Positions 16,584 through 25,141 of a stretch of 64,000 nt of DNA are shown piece by piece. The notes below the pieces were generated by a model, which saw only the letters and a program-made list of their open reading frames with translations, was not told the origin of the DNA and made no database searches. Within the stretch, counting starts at the first letter, position 1; each line of letters starts with the position of its first letter. Position numbers and translations under genes: made by a program. The stretch is from Candidatus Korarchaeum sp. (GTDB taxonomy: Archaea > Korarchaeota > Korarchaeia > Korarchaeales > Korarchaeaceae): contig JAJHQZ010000003.1 of NCBI GenBank assembly GCA_020833055.1, positions 83,714 to 147,713 of the forward strand, read 5' to 3'.

Positions 16584-16749
16584 TCTGATCATAAAGGAAA
16601 TTATATTGATAATATTTGCAGCTTTTGAATATATATTCTACTTAGCTCACTGTTAATTCAAAAATACGTCAAGTAGGGGGAGAATCCGGGTGAACACCTC
16701 CGCCATACTAGCCTCCAAAATCTTTATCTATTAACATCAGCTAGACCAA

Positions 16750-16823
16750 GGGGCCGTGGTCTAGCTAGGTAGGATGCCGGCCTTGGGAGCCGGAGGTCCC
16801 GGGTTCAAATCCCGGCGGCCCCA
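16750..16823 (+). tRNA. tRNA-Pro (anticodon TGG)
   Basis: Acceptor stem GGGGCCG/CGGCCCC, anticodon stem CCGGC/GCCGG around loop CTTGGGA with anticodon TGG, and TPsiC arm CCCGGGTTCAAATCCCGG. The discriminator is A and CCA is not encoded. No intron is seen. Confidence 0.95.
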
Positions 16824-17024
16824 TCCGCTAGCGATATCTCCCGCTACCTACATGGGAAGTTCTTACATATCGCTTTCTATCTAAAATTTTGAATTTTCTG
16901 GCAACTTTTCGATACGATTAGAATTATATCCTAGGACATCAGGTAATAGATCCCCTGTGAATATTCGTAGAGCAACTGCCCCGAGTAGAAAAGCTTATTT
17001 GAGCTTACGCATAATAATATCGTG

Positions 17025-17101
17025 AAGCCCCGGGCGGGATTCGAACCCGCGACCTGCCGCTTACGAGGCGGCCGCTCTGACCGAGCTGAGCTACCGGGGC
17101 T
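17025..17101 (-). tRNA. tRNA-Thr (anticodon CGT)
   Basis: Minus-strand cloverleaf with acceptor AGCCCCG/CGGGGCT and anticodon stem GCCGC/GCGGC around CTCGTAA, anticodon CGT. The discriminator is U and CCA is not encoded. Acceptor and anticodon stems are the same as in the Thr(TGT) gene at 5.9 kb, so the two are paralogous isoacceptors. Confidence 0.95.
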
Positions 17102-17147
17102 TTAATAGGGTGCGATGCTCACCTATAAACTTTACTGGATGATGTGT

Positions 17148-17678
17148 ATGAGGGACGAGGAGCTGATAATACTTGCCCTCGCTGTGATCAGCAGGGATCT
17201 CGAGTTAGTCAGGAGAATCGTCGAACTCGCTAATAACGGTGTCATAGAGGAGGGAGAGTTGCAGCAGAACCTCAAGCTATCAGTCACAGATCTGAGGGTC
17301 ATGCTATACAGAATGCAGGACTCCAACTTAGTGATCCAACTCGGAGCTAAGGAGGACGGTAATGGGGGTTACCTATCCTATTGGAGGATAAATAAAGATG
17401 CAGCGAGGTCCTTCCTCTTGAGGAGGCTGAAGAACACGAAGAACGAATTGATGAGGAGGAAGGAGGAGGATCTATCTGGAGAGTACTATGTATGCGCCGC
17501 AGACCCATCTCACGCTAGATTGAGCTTCGATGATATCATAAGGAACATAGGGGAGGGCTCCCCCACTTGCCCCGTATGCGGAGCGATGATGGAACCCGTG
17601 AATAAGGAAGAGGTCATTAAGATCATAGACTCTCTGATAGAGTTGATAGATAGGGCGATCGAAGCACTGGAAGGATGA
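17148..17678 (+). CDS. tfe: Transcription factor E (TFE alpha)
   Basis: About 176 residues. An N-terminal winged helix (residues 20-75, NNGVIEEGELQQNLKLSVTDLRVMLYRMQDSNLV) is followed by a charged helix and a zinc-ribbon region. TFE helps open promoters with TBP, TFB and RNA polymerase. The second zinc knuckle CPVC is intact, but the first reads CAADPSH rather than C-x2-C, so zinc binding may use a histidine. ATG 17148 sits about 21 bases from the TATA box CTATAAAC, which fits a leaderless mRNA; a start at 17115 would lie upstream of that box. The stop overlaps the next gene in ATGA. Confidence 0.87.
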   Translation: MRDEELIILALAVISRDLELVRRIVELANNGVIEEGELQQNLKLSVTDLRVMLYRMQDSNLVIQLGAKEDGNGGYLSYWRINKDAARSFLLRRLKNTKNELMRRKEEDLSGEYYVCAADPSHARLSFDDIIRNIGEGSPTCPVCGAMMEPVNKEEVIKIIDSLIELIDRAIEALEG

Positions 17679-18463
17679 TTAACTTGACTAGAGAGTTCTT
17701 CATACAGGAGAGGATCCCGGAGGATCTGAACGTCGACGCAGTTCTCGAGGAACTAGGTTGGGAGATGATGCAATTGATGAGGGGTATAGAGGTAGAAGCG
17801 CTGGACCTCGATATCGAGGACTGTTGGGTTAAGGTGAAGGTGAGCGGAGCTGATGAGGGAGCTGCAGAGAACTTGATCTCTAGGACGTACGGGAGGCTGA
17901 AGAGAGTTGAGGAAGTGAGGGTAGGGGAGATTTTCAAGGGTTTCATAACGGATCTCGGTGAAGTTGGCTATGGTATTTACTTCAAGGCTTTTCTTGGGGA
18001 AAAAGATGGACTCTATCCGCTCTATGAGATGAGGAGACAACTCGTTGATGAGAAGAAGCTCTCAGTAAGAGCTATAGCTAATATTTATGGTTTCATGAAT
18101 GATATGTCGATGGAGATAAATGTAACCAAGATAGATGAGAAGGGGATTTACATCTCACTATCTCAGAGGCAAGTCCGCATTATGAGGGACATGGTCAATA
18201 TGGGGAGGGAGATATTATTCATAGTTAGGGCCACACCTAAGCAAGTTAAGAGAGCCCTGAATAGGACGGGGCACTTCAGAGATGTCTCCTTAGTTAGGAG
18301 ATCGTTCCTCTCCCACATGCTCATATGCAAGCGTAAGACTCAAGCTAAGGGGCTAATACCGAGGCTTGGGCCGTATCTCCCCGGCGCTAAGTTCTCGACG
18401 ATATCTCAAGATAAGTTCCGCAAGTTAACGGAAGTCAACTTTTTAAATCATCCCACTCAATAG
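17675..18463 (+). CDS. Conserved archaeal protein, DUF2110-like
   Basis: 262 residues translated from ATG 17675, overlapping the TFE stop by 4 bases. The centre (VRVGEIFKGFITDLGEVGYGIYF) looks like an S1/OB-type beta barrel, and the protein ends in a basic region. I think it belongs to the uncharacterised archaeal DUF2110 family, which I recall as a TFE neighbour. A role in transcription or RNA binding is only an inference from the neighbour and the possible S1-like segment. No enzymatic motif is visible. Confidence 0.7.
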   Translation: MINLTREFFIQERIPEDLNVDAVLEELGWEMMQLMRGIEVEALDLDIEDCWVKVKVSGADEGAAENLISRTYGRLKRVEEVRVGEIFKGFITDLGEVGYGIYFKAFLGEKDGLYPLYEMRRQLVDEKKLSVRAIANIYGFMNDMSMEINVTKIDEKGIYISLSQRQVRIMRDMVNMGREILFIVRATPKQVKRALNRTGHFRDVSLVRRSFLSHMLICKRKTQAKGLIPRLGPYLPGAKFSTISQDKFRKLTEVNFLNHPTQ

Positions 18464-18472
18464 TAAGGGATT

Positions 18473-18560
18473 GCCGGGGTGCCCTAGCTCGGTAGGGGGC
18501 TGGCCTGCTAAGCCAGTGGCCCACTGGGCCGCGAGGGTTCAAATCCCTCCCCCGGCGCCA
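18473..18560 (+). tRNA. tRNA-Ser (anticodon GCT), CCA encoded
   Basis: Type II tRNA with acceptor GCCGGGG/CCCCGGC, anticodon stem CTGGC/GCCAG around CTGCTAA (anticodon GCT) and a long variable arm (TGGCCCACTGGGCCG). The discriminator is G at 18557 and the next three bases are CCA, so the mature 3' end is genomically encoded. Base 18561 is the first base of the following tRNA-Val. Confidence 0.95.
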
Positions 18561-18633
18561 GGGCCGGTGGTCTAGTGGCTATGACGCCGCCCTTACGAGG
18601 CGGAGGTCGGGGGTTCGAGTCCCCCCCGGCCCA
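18561..18633 (+). tRNA. tRNA-Val (anticodon TAC)
   Basis: Acceptor GGGCCGG/CCGGCCC, anticodon stem CCGCC/GGCGG around CTTACGA (anticodon TAC), and TPsiC arm with GGGGGTTCGAGTCCCCC. The discriminator is A and CCA is not encoded. It starts immediately after the encoded CCA of tRNA-Ser, with no spacer, so the two must be co-transcribed. Confidence 0.95.
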
Positions 18634-18647
18634 CTTGGGAGGGAAGT

Positions 18648-20144
18648 ATGCCTATCGAGGAGGGTGGATTTTACGATAGGGATCCCAGGGTCTTCGAGCT
18701 GAAAGTCGCTATCGTCTATCCGGGTCCATATAGAGTAGCTGTGAGCTCCCTGGGGCACCAGATCCTCTATTTCATGATGAATTCTATAGATGGAGTGATG
18801 GCTGAGAGGTTCGTGAGCGACCTCAATGGCTCTGTGGAGAGCGGTAGGCCCCTGGATGAATTCGATATCGTTCTAGCTACTCTGCATTTCGAGGGACAGT
18901 ATCCGGTATTACTCAGGATGATAGAGGGAATAAAGAAGCCTGTATTAGTTGGAGGACCTGCTGTTAGTTTCAATCCCCTCCCCATGAGCCCCCTCGTCTC
19001 TGCGGTTGGTTTAGGAGATTTTGAGGAGCTCATCGGGGAGATCTTAAAGGTCAAGGATGAGGGAATTGCCTCCCTTCCCCCGAAGTTCTTCGTCTATGAG
19101 CTCAGGAATAGAGCTAAGTTCAATAGGACCCCCCGTTTGAGACCCCTACGCGATCAAATAAGGGTCGTTGAGAGCGGAGTCACTTTGAATAAATTCCTCT
19201 TAGAGATATCTAGGGGTTGTGGGTGGGGGTGTAGGTTCTGCGGTATAGGGTGGCACTGGAGACCCCGTTTAGATGCCCCGATTAGCGAGGTGAGGGAAGC
19301 TATAGAATACGCTTCGGATCTGGGCTTCAGTGAGATCTACATAATAGGATCTGATGCAGCTTCATCGAAAGCTATGAAGGATGTACTCTGGGAGATAGTT
19401 GAGAGGGGGTTGAGGGCTAGCATCCCATCCATAAGGGCCGATCAAGTGGATAGTGATCTCCTCGATCTGATAAGGAGGACGGGGGGGAGGATGATAACTA
19501 TAGCCCCTGAGACGGGGAGCGATAGATTGAAGGGGATAATAAACAAGAGGATAGATAATGATGAGGTGATCAGGATTGCCGAGGAGGCTAAGGACAAGGG
19601 GTTGAGACATATAAAGCTTTACTTCATGATAGGGCTCCCCTTCGAGCAAGAATCAGACGTAATTGAATCCGTTAAACTAGCTAGCAAAGTCAATTCCATA
19701 ATCAGGGCGAAGATAACCTTGAGTGTATTCGTACCGAAGGCCGGGACGCCTTTCGAACTTTCCCCCTTGGTTAGAGAGATCGATTTCAGGAGGAGAGCTT
19801 CTCTCTTCTGGAAGGAGTTTAAGGAGGAGCTGAATATCTCTCATTACGGAAGGGCTTATGTACAAGCCCTCCTCTCCTTAGGAGGGTTTGAAATGAGTGA
19901 GATATTGAGGAAGGGGTACAAGAGACCGTTCAACAGGTGGACTTATAAGTCTATAGCGAGGGACCTCGGTATAGATGCCGATCGGATAGTCTATGGGGAG
20001 AGGGAGACGCCTTGGTGGGATTACGTCGACAATATACCCAAGGATTTCATCAGGGGGGAGTATGAGAGAGCGAAGAGTGGACTGCCCTCACCATCCTGCG
20101 ATGAATTTTGCTCCGAATGTGCTATCGGGTGCCTTATGAAGTGA
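18648..20144 (+). CDS. Radical SAM protein with N-terminal cobalamin-binding-like domain
   Basis: 498 residues. Residues 20-140 look like the B12-binding-like Rossmann domain of the B12-radical SAM class (VAIVYPGPYRVAVSSLGHQ, PVLVGGPAVSFNPLP). The SAM cluster motif is CGWGCRFC at about residues 190-197, followed by APETGSDRL and HIKLYFMIGLP segments. The C-terminus has four cysteines (CDEFCSECAIGC) that could hold a second cluster. The substrate is unknown; relatives modify tRNA or methylate unreactive carbons. It starts 14 bases after tRNA-Val and may be read from the same transcript. Confidence 0.82.
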   Translation: MPIEEGGFYDRDPRVFELKVAIVYPGPYRVAVSSLGHQILYFMMNSIDGVMAERFVSDLNGSVESGRPLDEFDIVLATLHFEGQYPVLLRMIEGIKKPVLVGGPAVSFNPLPMSPLVSAVGLGDFEELIGEILKVKDEGIASLPPKFFVYELRNRAKFNRTPRLRPLRDQIRVVESGVTLNKFLLEISRGCGWGCRFCGIGWHWRPRLDAPISEVREAIEYASDLGFSEIYIIGSDAASSKAMKDVLWEIVERGLRASIPSIRADQVDSDLLDLIRRTGGRMITIAPETGSDRLKGIINKRIDNDEVIRIAEEAKDKGLRHIKLYFMIGLPFEQESDVIESVKLASKVNSIIRAKITLSVFVPKAGTPFELSPLVREIDFRRRASLFWKEFKEELNISHYGRAYVQALLSLGGFEMSEILRKGYKRPFNRWTYKSIARDLGIDADRIVYGERETPWWDYVDNIPKDFIRGEYERAKSGLPSPSCDEFCSECAIGCLMK

Positions 20145-20224
20145 CTTGTCCGATAGGTCCCTACTTTGGAGGGTCCCCTCTCAACATTATAATAATCTCC
20201 TAGAGCGGTACCCAGGGTGTTCGC

Positions 20225-20503
20225 ATGCCGACATATGTATACTTCGTGTTCTACAAATTGAAGGAGCTCACTCAAGAGGAAGAGGAGAGAGCTAAGAACG
20301 AGTGGGGGAAGATAACTGAAGAATGGCCCCCTGAAGTCAGACTTATCGGGGTATACGATCATGCTTGGGGGACTGAGTATAACGGAGTAATGGTGCTAGA
20401 GTCTGAGAGCATGGATTCTTTCACTAGATTCTGGAAGTGGTTCAGGGACAAAGTGAGGTGGTATGTCCCTGAGACTAAGACCGTAATAGCGACTAAGAGA
20501 TAG
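20225..20503 (+). CDS. Small hypothetical protein, dimeric alpha-beta-barrel type
   Basis: 92 residues with a beta-alpha-beta pattern (YVYFVFYKL, RLIGVYDHAWGTEYNGVMVLES, SFTRFWKWFRDKV) that resembles ferredoxin-like dimeric barrels. It is rich in Trp. No catalytic motif is visible and I cannot assign a function. ATG 20225 lies about 25-30 bases after a TATA-like TTATAATAATC at 20188-20198. It overlaps the 3' end of truA on the other strand by 11 bases. Confidence 0.7.
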   Translation: MPTYVYFVFYKLKELTQEEEERAKNEWGKITEEWPPEVRLIGVYDHAWGTEYNGVMVLESESMDSFTRFWKWFRDKVRWYVPETKTVIATKR

Positions 20504-21182
20504 AATTTATGAGCCCAAGGATCATTCTAGAGGACTCAAGCCTCCATAACTCTCTTTCAATAATTTTTCCAAATATGTAGAGTTTCCTCTTATGGAACTC
20601 CTCCCAACGTATGTCTGTCACGGTCTTAGTTAGGACGAGCCCTTCAGGAGGGGCCAAGCCTATCCTCCTCCCGAGACTTAGTTCTAAGGCTCTACCCACT
20701 ATCCTCCTTATCTCATTCCTTTTAAATGATTTCCCATAAATCTCAATATATGTGAAGTTTTCTCCAACTTTCACATCAAGACTCTCAATATTTTTCCCTA
20801 ATCCTAACTGCGCTAACTCATCTAACGCTCTCCTCACGCACTCCTCAGCTCCTTTGATCCTGAAGGGGATCGCGTAGCAATACGCTCTAGCCCTAGGCTT
20901 AGGCGTCCCCCCAGTAGCCACAGCCCATACTACTATATCCCTCGGGAGCTCTGAGTTGAGGAGGGATATATTAGGAACTGGGCCCCTGTAGAAAGCTATA
21001 TTATCTAGTGCAGATACTCCTCTATCAGTCCTAGATGTGAACTTGAGTCTCGCTCTTATGCCTTGCGATTCCATCGCTTCCCTCAGAGCTGAGCCTACAG
21101 TAGGTAGGTTCGGTTGTTCTACGACCCCGTGATAGTTCCACCCCAAGTAAGCGATCCTCAGGGAGACTACACTCCAAGCCAA
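20493..21182 (-). CDS. truA: tRNA pseudouridine synthase A
   Basis: 229 residues. TruA isomerises uridines at positions 38-40 of the tRNA anticodon arm. The catalytic Asp lies in SRTDRGVSA near residues 48-56. RIAYLGWNYHGVV at the N-terminus and NEIRRIVGRAL near the C-terminus are typical. The start is TTG 21182, overlapping the end of the VIT-like gene by 16 bases; a GTG a few codons in is possible. The protein is shorter than bacterial TruA, as is usual in archaea. Confidence 0.9.
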   Translation of the reverse strand: MAWSVVSLRIAYLGWNYHGVVEQPNLPTVGSALREAMESQGIRARLKFTSRTDRGVSALDNIAFYRGPVPNISLLNSELPRDIVVWAVATGGTPKPRARAYCYAIPFRIKGAEECVRRALDELAQLGLGKNIESLDVKVGENFTYIEIYGKSFKRNEIRRIVGRALELSLGRRIGLAPPEGLVLTKTVTDIRWEEFHKRKLYIFGKIIERELWRLESSRMILGLINSIS

Positions 21183-21808
21183 AACATCACCACCAATAGG
21201 AGGAGTCCTGCGCCGAGCGTGAAGATAGCGTAACTAAACTTCCTCCCTCCAGAGAGGGATCCTAAGTAGAAGCCCATGAAGAAGAGGAGAAGTAGGGCCT
21301 GAAGGATCGATAGGGTATAAGAGAACGTTATCCCCATTAGACCGAGCTCGCATATCTTAAAGGGTATTGAGAGAGTCATCACTATCATCGATGGAACCCC
21401 TCCGCTCGCTAAAGATATTAATATAGCTTTTCTTCTCTCCATCTCGCTGATAACTGTCTCATCCAGCGTCATCAGGACTGCTTTCTCCAGCTCCCTGACC
21501 TTCAGTTCCCTCTCCGCTCTCTCCGATATATAAGTCCCCAAGGACCCTGAGAAAAATATGGATATAGCTCCAGCCCATATCAATTTGAGGAGCACCGATG
21601 GATCCTCTATCCCCCCGAAGTACCCTCCCAGCACGATCCCGAGCAGCATTAGAATGCTATCGAAACTATTAGTGACAGCATACCTCCTAGCTATCTCCCA
21701 AAAATCCCCTAGATCTATTAAGTCCTCTAGATTTTCTTTAGCCCTCGCCAAGATATCTCCCATCTTCCTCAACGTTCCCCTCAAAGTAATCCTAGTCGCT
21801 GCACCCAT
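21167..21808 (-). CDS. VIT1/CCC1-family membrane protein
   Basis: 213 residues with about five hydrophobic helices (SILMLLGIVLGGYFGG, LIWAGAISIFFSGSLGTYIS, VPSMIVMTLSIPF, TLSILQALLLLFFMGFYLG, IFTLGAGLLLLVVMFW) and a charged loop (ERAERELKVRELEKAV) after the second helix. This matches the vacuolar iron/manganese transporter family, in which the charged loop binds metal. It probably exports or buffers Fe/Mn at the cell membrane. ATG 21808 is divergent from the hexuloisomerase gene. Confidence 0.7.
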   Translation of the reverse strand: MGAATRITLRGTLRKMGDILARAKENLEDLIDLGDFWEIARRYAVTNSFDSILMLLGIVLGGYFGGIEDPSVLLKLIWAGAISIFFSGSLGTYISERAERELKVRELEKAVLMTLDETVISEMERRKAILISLASGGVPSMIVMTLSIPFKICELGLMGITFSYTLSILQALLLLFFMGFYLGSLSGGRKFSYAIFTLGAGLLLLVVMFWLGV

Positions 21809-21865
21809 CTTAGGGGATGGGGTAAGTAAAGGTTATTTTGTTATCTAGAGACGTTGAGCTGGGTG

Positions 21866-22468
21866 ATGGGCACGCCAGTAGTTGATAAGATCGGTAAGCT
21901 GATAGAAGTCGTTAAGGAAAATCTATCTACAGTCGATGAAGAATCCGCGAATATGTTCATAAAGGCTCTCTTCAGGACTATGGGCGAGGGCAAGATATTC
22001 GTAGTCGGGGCCGGTAGATCCGGGCTAGTGGCTAAGGCCTTCGCGATGAGGCTCCTCCACGTCGGCTTCCAAGTTTACGTAGTAGGTGAGACTGTCACTC
22101 CATCTATGAGGAGCGGTGATCTACTGATAGCTGTGAGTGGATCTGGGGAGACTAAATTCCCCGTTACAGCAGCTCAAGTAGCTAAGAGCGTTGGGGCCCA
22201 TGTAGTAGCTATCACGAGTTATCCTAATTCTACATTGGGGAAGATAGCCGATTTCGTTGTCAGGATAGGAGGAAGGGTCCTCCCGGAGGATGAGAGCAGG
22301 GATTACTTCACGAGACAGATACTGGGTATACATGAGCCCCTAACACCGCTAGGGACGTTATTCGAGCTTAGCGCCATGATATACTTAGACGCTCTGATAT
22401 CCGAGATAGTTGAGCTCATGGGGAAGAGTGAAGAGGACCTTGCCAGGAGGCACGCGAACATCGAGTGA
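21866..22468 (+). CDS. hxlB: 6-phospho-3-hexuloisomerase-like SIS protein
   Basis: About 200 residues with one SIS domain (GKIFVVGAGRSGLVAKAFAMRLLHVG, DLLIAVSGSGETKF). The C-terminal TPLGTLFELSAMIYLDAL matches hexuloisomerases, which convert 3-hexulose-6-phosphate and fructose-6-phosphate in the ribulose monophosphate pathway; many archaea run this backwards to make ribose-5-phosphate. I chose ATG 21866 over an upstream TTG at 21854. The synthase partner is not in the window. The 3' end overlaps the CCA enzyme gene. Confidence 0.87.
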   Translation: MGTPVVDKIGKLIEVVKENLSTVDEESANMFIKALFRTMGEGKIFVVGAGRSGLVAKAFAMRLLHVGFQVYVVGETVTPSMRSGDLLIAVSGSGETKFPVTAAQVAKSVGAHVVAITSYPNSTLGKIADFVVRIGGRVLPEDESRDYFTRQILGIHEPLTPLGTLFELSAMIYLDALISEIVELMGKSEEDLARRHANIE

Positions 22469-23843
22469 TTTAGAGCTCATCCTGAGGGAAGCCGAGAGGA
22501 TAGTCTCACCCTCAGCTGAGGAGAGGGAGAGATTAGAGAGGGTACTTGGAGAAGCCCTCAGAAGGGTAAAGGAGAGCGTCAAGAGGCTGAATTTAGACGC
22601 TGAGGTAGTAGCTGTCGGTTCCTCTGTGAGAGATACTTGGCTCCCGAATAACAATGAACTCGATATATTCGTCCTCTTCCCCAAGGGGATAGGGGATAAG
22701 GAGGTTTTGGGGGGCCTCATAATAGATATAGCTAAGGATGCCTTCGGGGAGTATGAGCAGAATTACGCTGAGCACCCTTACGTCAGGGTCAGATACTCAG
22801 ATTTCGAGATAGATCTCGTCCCCGCTTTCAAGATACTACCTGGGGAGAGGATAGTGAGCGCTGTAGATAGGACGCCCCTCCACAATTCTTACGTCAAGGA
22901 GAAGCTCAAGAGACCGAATGATGTGAGGTTACTCAAGGCCTTCCTCAAATCGATCGATGCTTATGGTGCTGAGGAGAGAGTGGGTGGCTTCAGTGGTTAC
23001 GTATGCGAGCTCCTGATAATAAATTACGGGAGCTTCCTCAAGACGATAGAGGAAGCATCGAAGTGGGGACCGAGGGTCTACATAGATATTGAGCACCACT
23101 TAACTGAGGAGTACGCGTTCTCAGCTTTCAATGGGCCGCTGATATTGATAGATCCTACAGACCCCAGGAGGAACGCTGCCGCGGCCCTCACTGAGACGCA
23201 GTTCAACAGATTCAAGGTAGCAGCTAGAGCTTTCCTCAAGAACCCGGATATCGAGTTCTTCACTAGGGGGTTGGGGGGAGAGAAGGGGAGAGTATCCGCT
23301 AAGCAGATAGAGGAACAACTCTCGGAGAGGAGGACAAGAGTTTTAATCATAGAGATCAGTGATCTAGATCTCCCTAGGGAGCTATTATGGTCTCAAGCGA
23401 AGAGGATGGCTAGGCTCCTTGAGGAGGAGCTTAAAGCGAATGGCTTCGATCCGCTCTGGGTCTCAGGTTGGACGGATGAGAGGAACAAGATATTCGTTGC
23501 GATGGAACTCCCCTCATTGACTCTCCCTACCATTGAAAGGAGGCAGGGGCCCCCAGTTGGATCGAAGGAAGAGATCAACTTCCTCAAGAGTTACCTCAAC
23601 TCTGGATTCGGGGGGCCTTTCATCGAGGGGGATAGGTGGTACGTCTATAGGAGGAGGAGGCATAGCGATGTAATTAACCTCATAAATGAGTTGATGAATC
23701 TGAAAGTACCCACGCTACTGAGGGGAGCGAGATTCAAGACATTAACTGATAGGGAGCTCCTGATCTTAGATAGGGACGTCCTGAGATGGATATATAAGGA
23801 GATGAGGAGAGAGGAATTCTTCATAAGGCATCTAGTTGGCTGA
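22440..23843 (+). CDS. cca: CCA-adding tRNA nucleotidyltransferase, class I (archaeal)
   Basis: About 467 residues. It adds or repairs the 3' CCA of tRNAs. The nucleotidyltransferase motif VGSSVRDTWLPNNNELDIF carries Glu-x-Asp in place of Asp-x-Asp, as in the Archaeoglobus enzyme (E59, D61), and the third carboxylate is in FEIDLVPAF. Helical and tail domains follow, with YVYRRRRHSDV near the end. TTG 22440 gives the N-terminus expected for the family; TTG 22410 would add ten residues. Only the two Ser tRNAs of the seven here encode CCA, so this enzyme is needed. The 3' end overlaps convergent eno by 23 bases. Confidence 0.92.
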   Translation: MPGGTRTSSDLELILREAERIVSPSAEERERLERVLGEALRRVKESVKRLNLDAEVVAVGSSVRDTWLPNNNELDIFVLFPKGIGDKEVLGGLIIDIAKDAFGEYEQNYAEHPYVRVRYSDFEIDLVPAFKILPGERIVSAVDRTPLHNSYVKEKLKRPNDVRLLKAFLKSIDAYGAEERVGGFSGYVCELLIINYGSFLKTIEEASKWGPRVYIDIEHHLTEEYAFSAFNGPLILIDPTDPRRNAAAALTETQFNRFKVAARAFLKNPDIEFFTRGLGGEKGRVSAKQIEEQLSERRTRVLIIEISDLDLPRELLWSQAKRMARLLEEELKANGFDPLWVSGWTDERNKIFVAMELPSLTLPTIERRQGPPVGSKEEINFLKSYLNSGFGGPFIEGDRWYVYRRRRHSDVINLINELMNLKVPTLLRGARFKTLTDRELLILDRDVLRWIYKEMRREEFFIRHLVG

Positions 23844-25086
23844 AGGATGCTACTGATCCCAGTTCCTCCTCTATCTCCAGCAACCTATTATACTTCGCTA
23901 CTCTCTCCCCCCTAGCTGGAGCTCCCGCCTTTATGTAGCCACAGTTCAGAGCGACGGAGAGATCGCTTATGAAGGGATCGTTAGTCTCCCCCGATCTGTG
24001 GCTCACGATAACCTTATATCCATATCTGAAAGCGAGTGATGCAGTCCTAAAAGCCTCAGTTAGCGTCCCTATCTGATTCAACTTGAGCAAAATAGCATTC
24101 CCAGCTTTCGCTTCGATACCCTTCCTGAGGTATCTCTCATTCGAGACGAAGTAATCATCTCCTACTAGTAAGATCCTATGGCCGAGTTTTTTAGTGAGCT
24201 CAGAGAGGGAATCTAAGTCTTCCTCGTGGAAGGGATCTTCTATCGCTATTATCGGGTACCTATCCACTATGCTCTCGTAGAATGACATCAACTCCTCTCT
24301 AGTCAGGGATGCTCCATCTATGTTATACTTTCCATCTGCATATAAGTTACTAGCAGCGCAATCAATAGCTAGCTTAACTTCTCCCTCAAATCCAGCCCTC
24401 TCTATCGAGTTGACCAGAGAGTCTAAGGCTTCCTCAGTCCTCTTCATCGGAGGAGCGAAACCTCCCTCATCCCCCAAGTTAATAGCATGCCTACCGTATC
24501 TCTCCTCAAGGAGGGATCTTAACTCCATGTATATACTGACTCCAGCAAATAGAGCATCTTTAAATGTCTTAAAGTTCACTGGCACTATCATGAATTCTTG
24601 AATAGATAAATCATTGCCAGCATGCTTCCCACCATTTATTATATTCATTAAGGGTACGGGTAAGACGTTTGAGAAAGCTCCCCCTAAGTACCTATATACC
24701 GGGATATTCAGTTGATCAGCAGATGCTTTCGCAGAAGCTACTGAAACACCTAAGATTGAGTTAGCTCCTAATCTCGATTTATTCGGCGTTCCATCCAACT
24801 GAATCAATATACTATCTACTAAAGCTTGGATGGATGCGTCCACCCCGAGTAGAGATGGCCTTATTATCTCATTGACGTTCCTCACAGCCTTAATGACGCC
24901 CATCCCTCTCAACCATTTCCCACCGTCTCTGAGCTCTAAGGCCTCCCTCTTCCCCTTCGAGGCACCGGACGGGACTGAGAACTTCCCTAAGCCCCCTCCC
25001 TCTAATCTAACTGTCACTTCAACTGTTGGGTTCCCTCTGGAGTCCAGTACCTCCCTCGCCCTTATATCCTCTATCCTGAAGGACAT
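23821..25086 (-). CDS. eno: Enolase
   Basis: About 421 residues. It interconverts 2-phosphoglycerate and phosphoenolpyruvate. Recognisable segments are AREVLDSRGNPTVEV, PSGASKGKREALELRD, IEDPFHEEDLD (metal Asp/Glu), LLKLNQIGT (catalytic Lys) and SHRSGETND. I chose ATG 25086, with AGGGAG just upstream and a TATA-like stretch (25101-25115) shared with the divergent M42 peptidase gene; TTG 25101 would fall in that promoter. Length and motifs are complete, so it should be active. Confidence 0.96.
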   Translation of the reverse strand: MSFRIEDIRAREVLDSRGNPTVEVTVRLEGGGLGKFSVPSGASKGKREALELRDGGKWLRGMGVIKAVRNVNEIIRPSLLGVDASIQALVDSILIQLDGTPNKSRLGANSILGVSVASAKASADQLNIPVYRYLGGAFSNVLPVPLMNIINGGKHAGNDLSIQEFMIVPVNFKTFKDALFAGVSIYMELRSLLEERYGRHAINLGDEGGFAPPMKRTEEALDSLVNSIERAGFEGEVKLAIDCAASNLYADGKYNIDGASLTREELMSFYESIVDRYPIIAIEDPFHEEDLDSLSELTKKLGHRILLVGDDYFVSNERYLRKGIEAKAGNAILLKLNQIGTLTEAFRTASLAFRYGYKVIVSHRSGETNDPFISDLSVALNCGYIKAGAPARGERVAKYNRLLEIEEELGSVASFSQLDAL

Positions 25087-25141
25087 CTCCCTTAGGTCCA
25101 AGTTTTATTATTTATCCTTTGACGAATCACTAGGTGGTCGT

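Larger units (their letters stand above)
16584..17147. other. Intergenic stretch holding two tRNA genes
   Basis: Outside tRNA-Pro and tRNA-Thr this stretch is A/T-rich. A T/A box near 16719-16730 (CTTTATCTAT) is well placed as the tRNA-Pro promoter. Between the two tRNA genes (16824-17024) I see nothing convincing on either strand. A TATA box for the TFE gene lies at 17122-17130. Confidence 0.5.
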
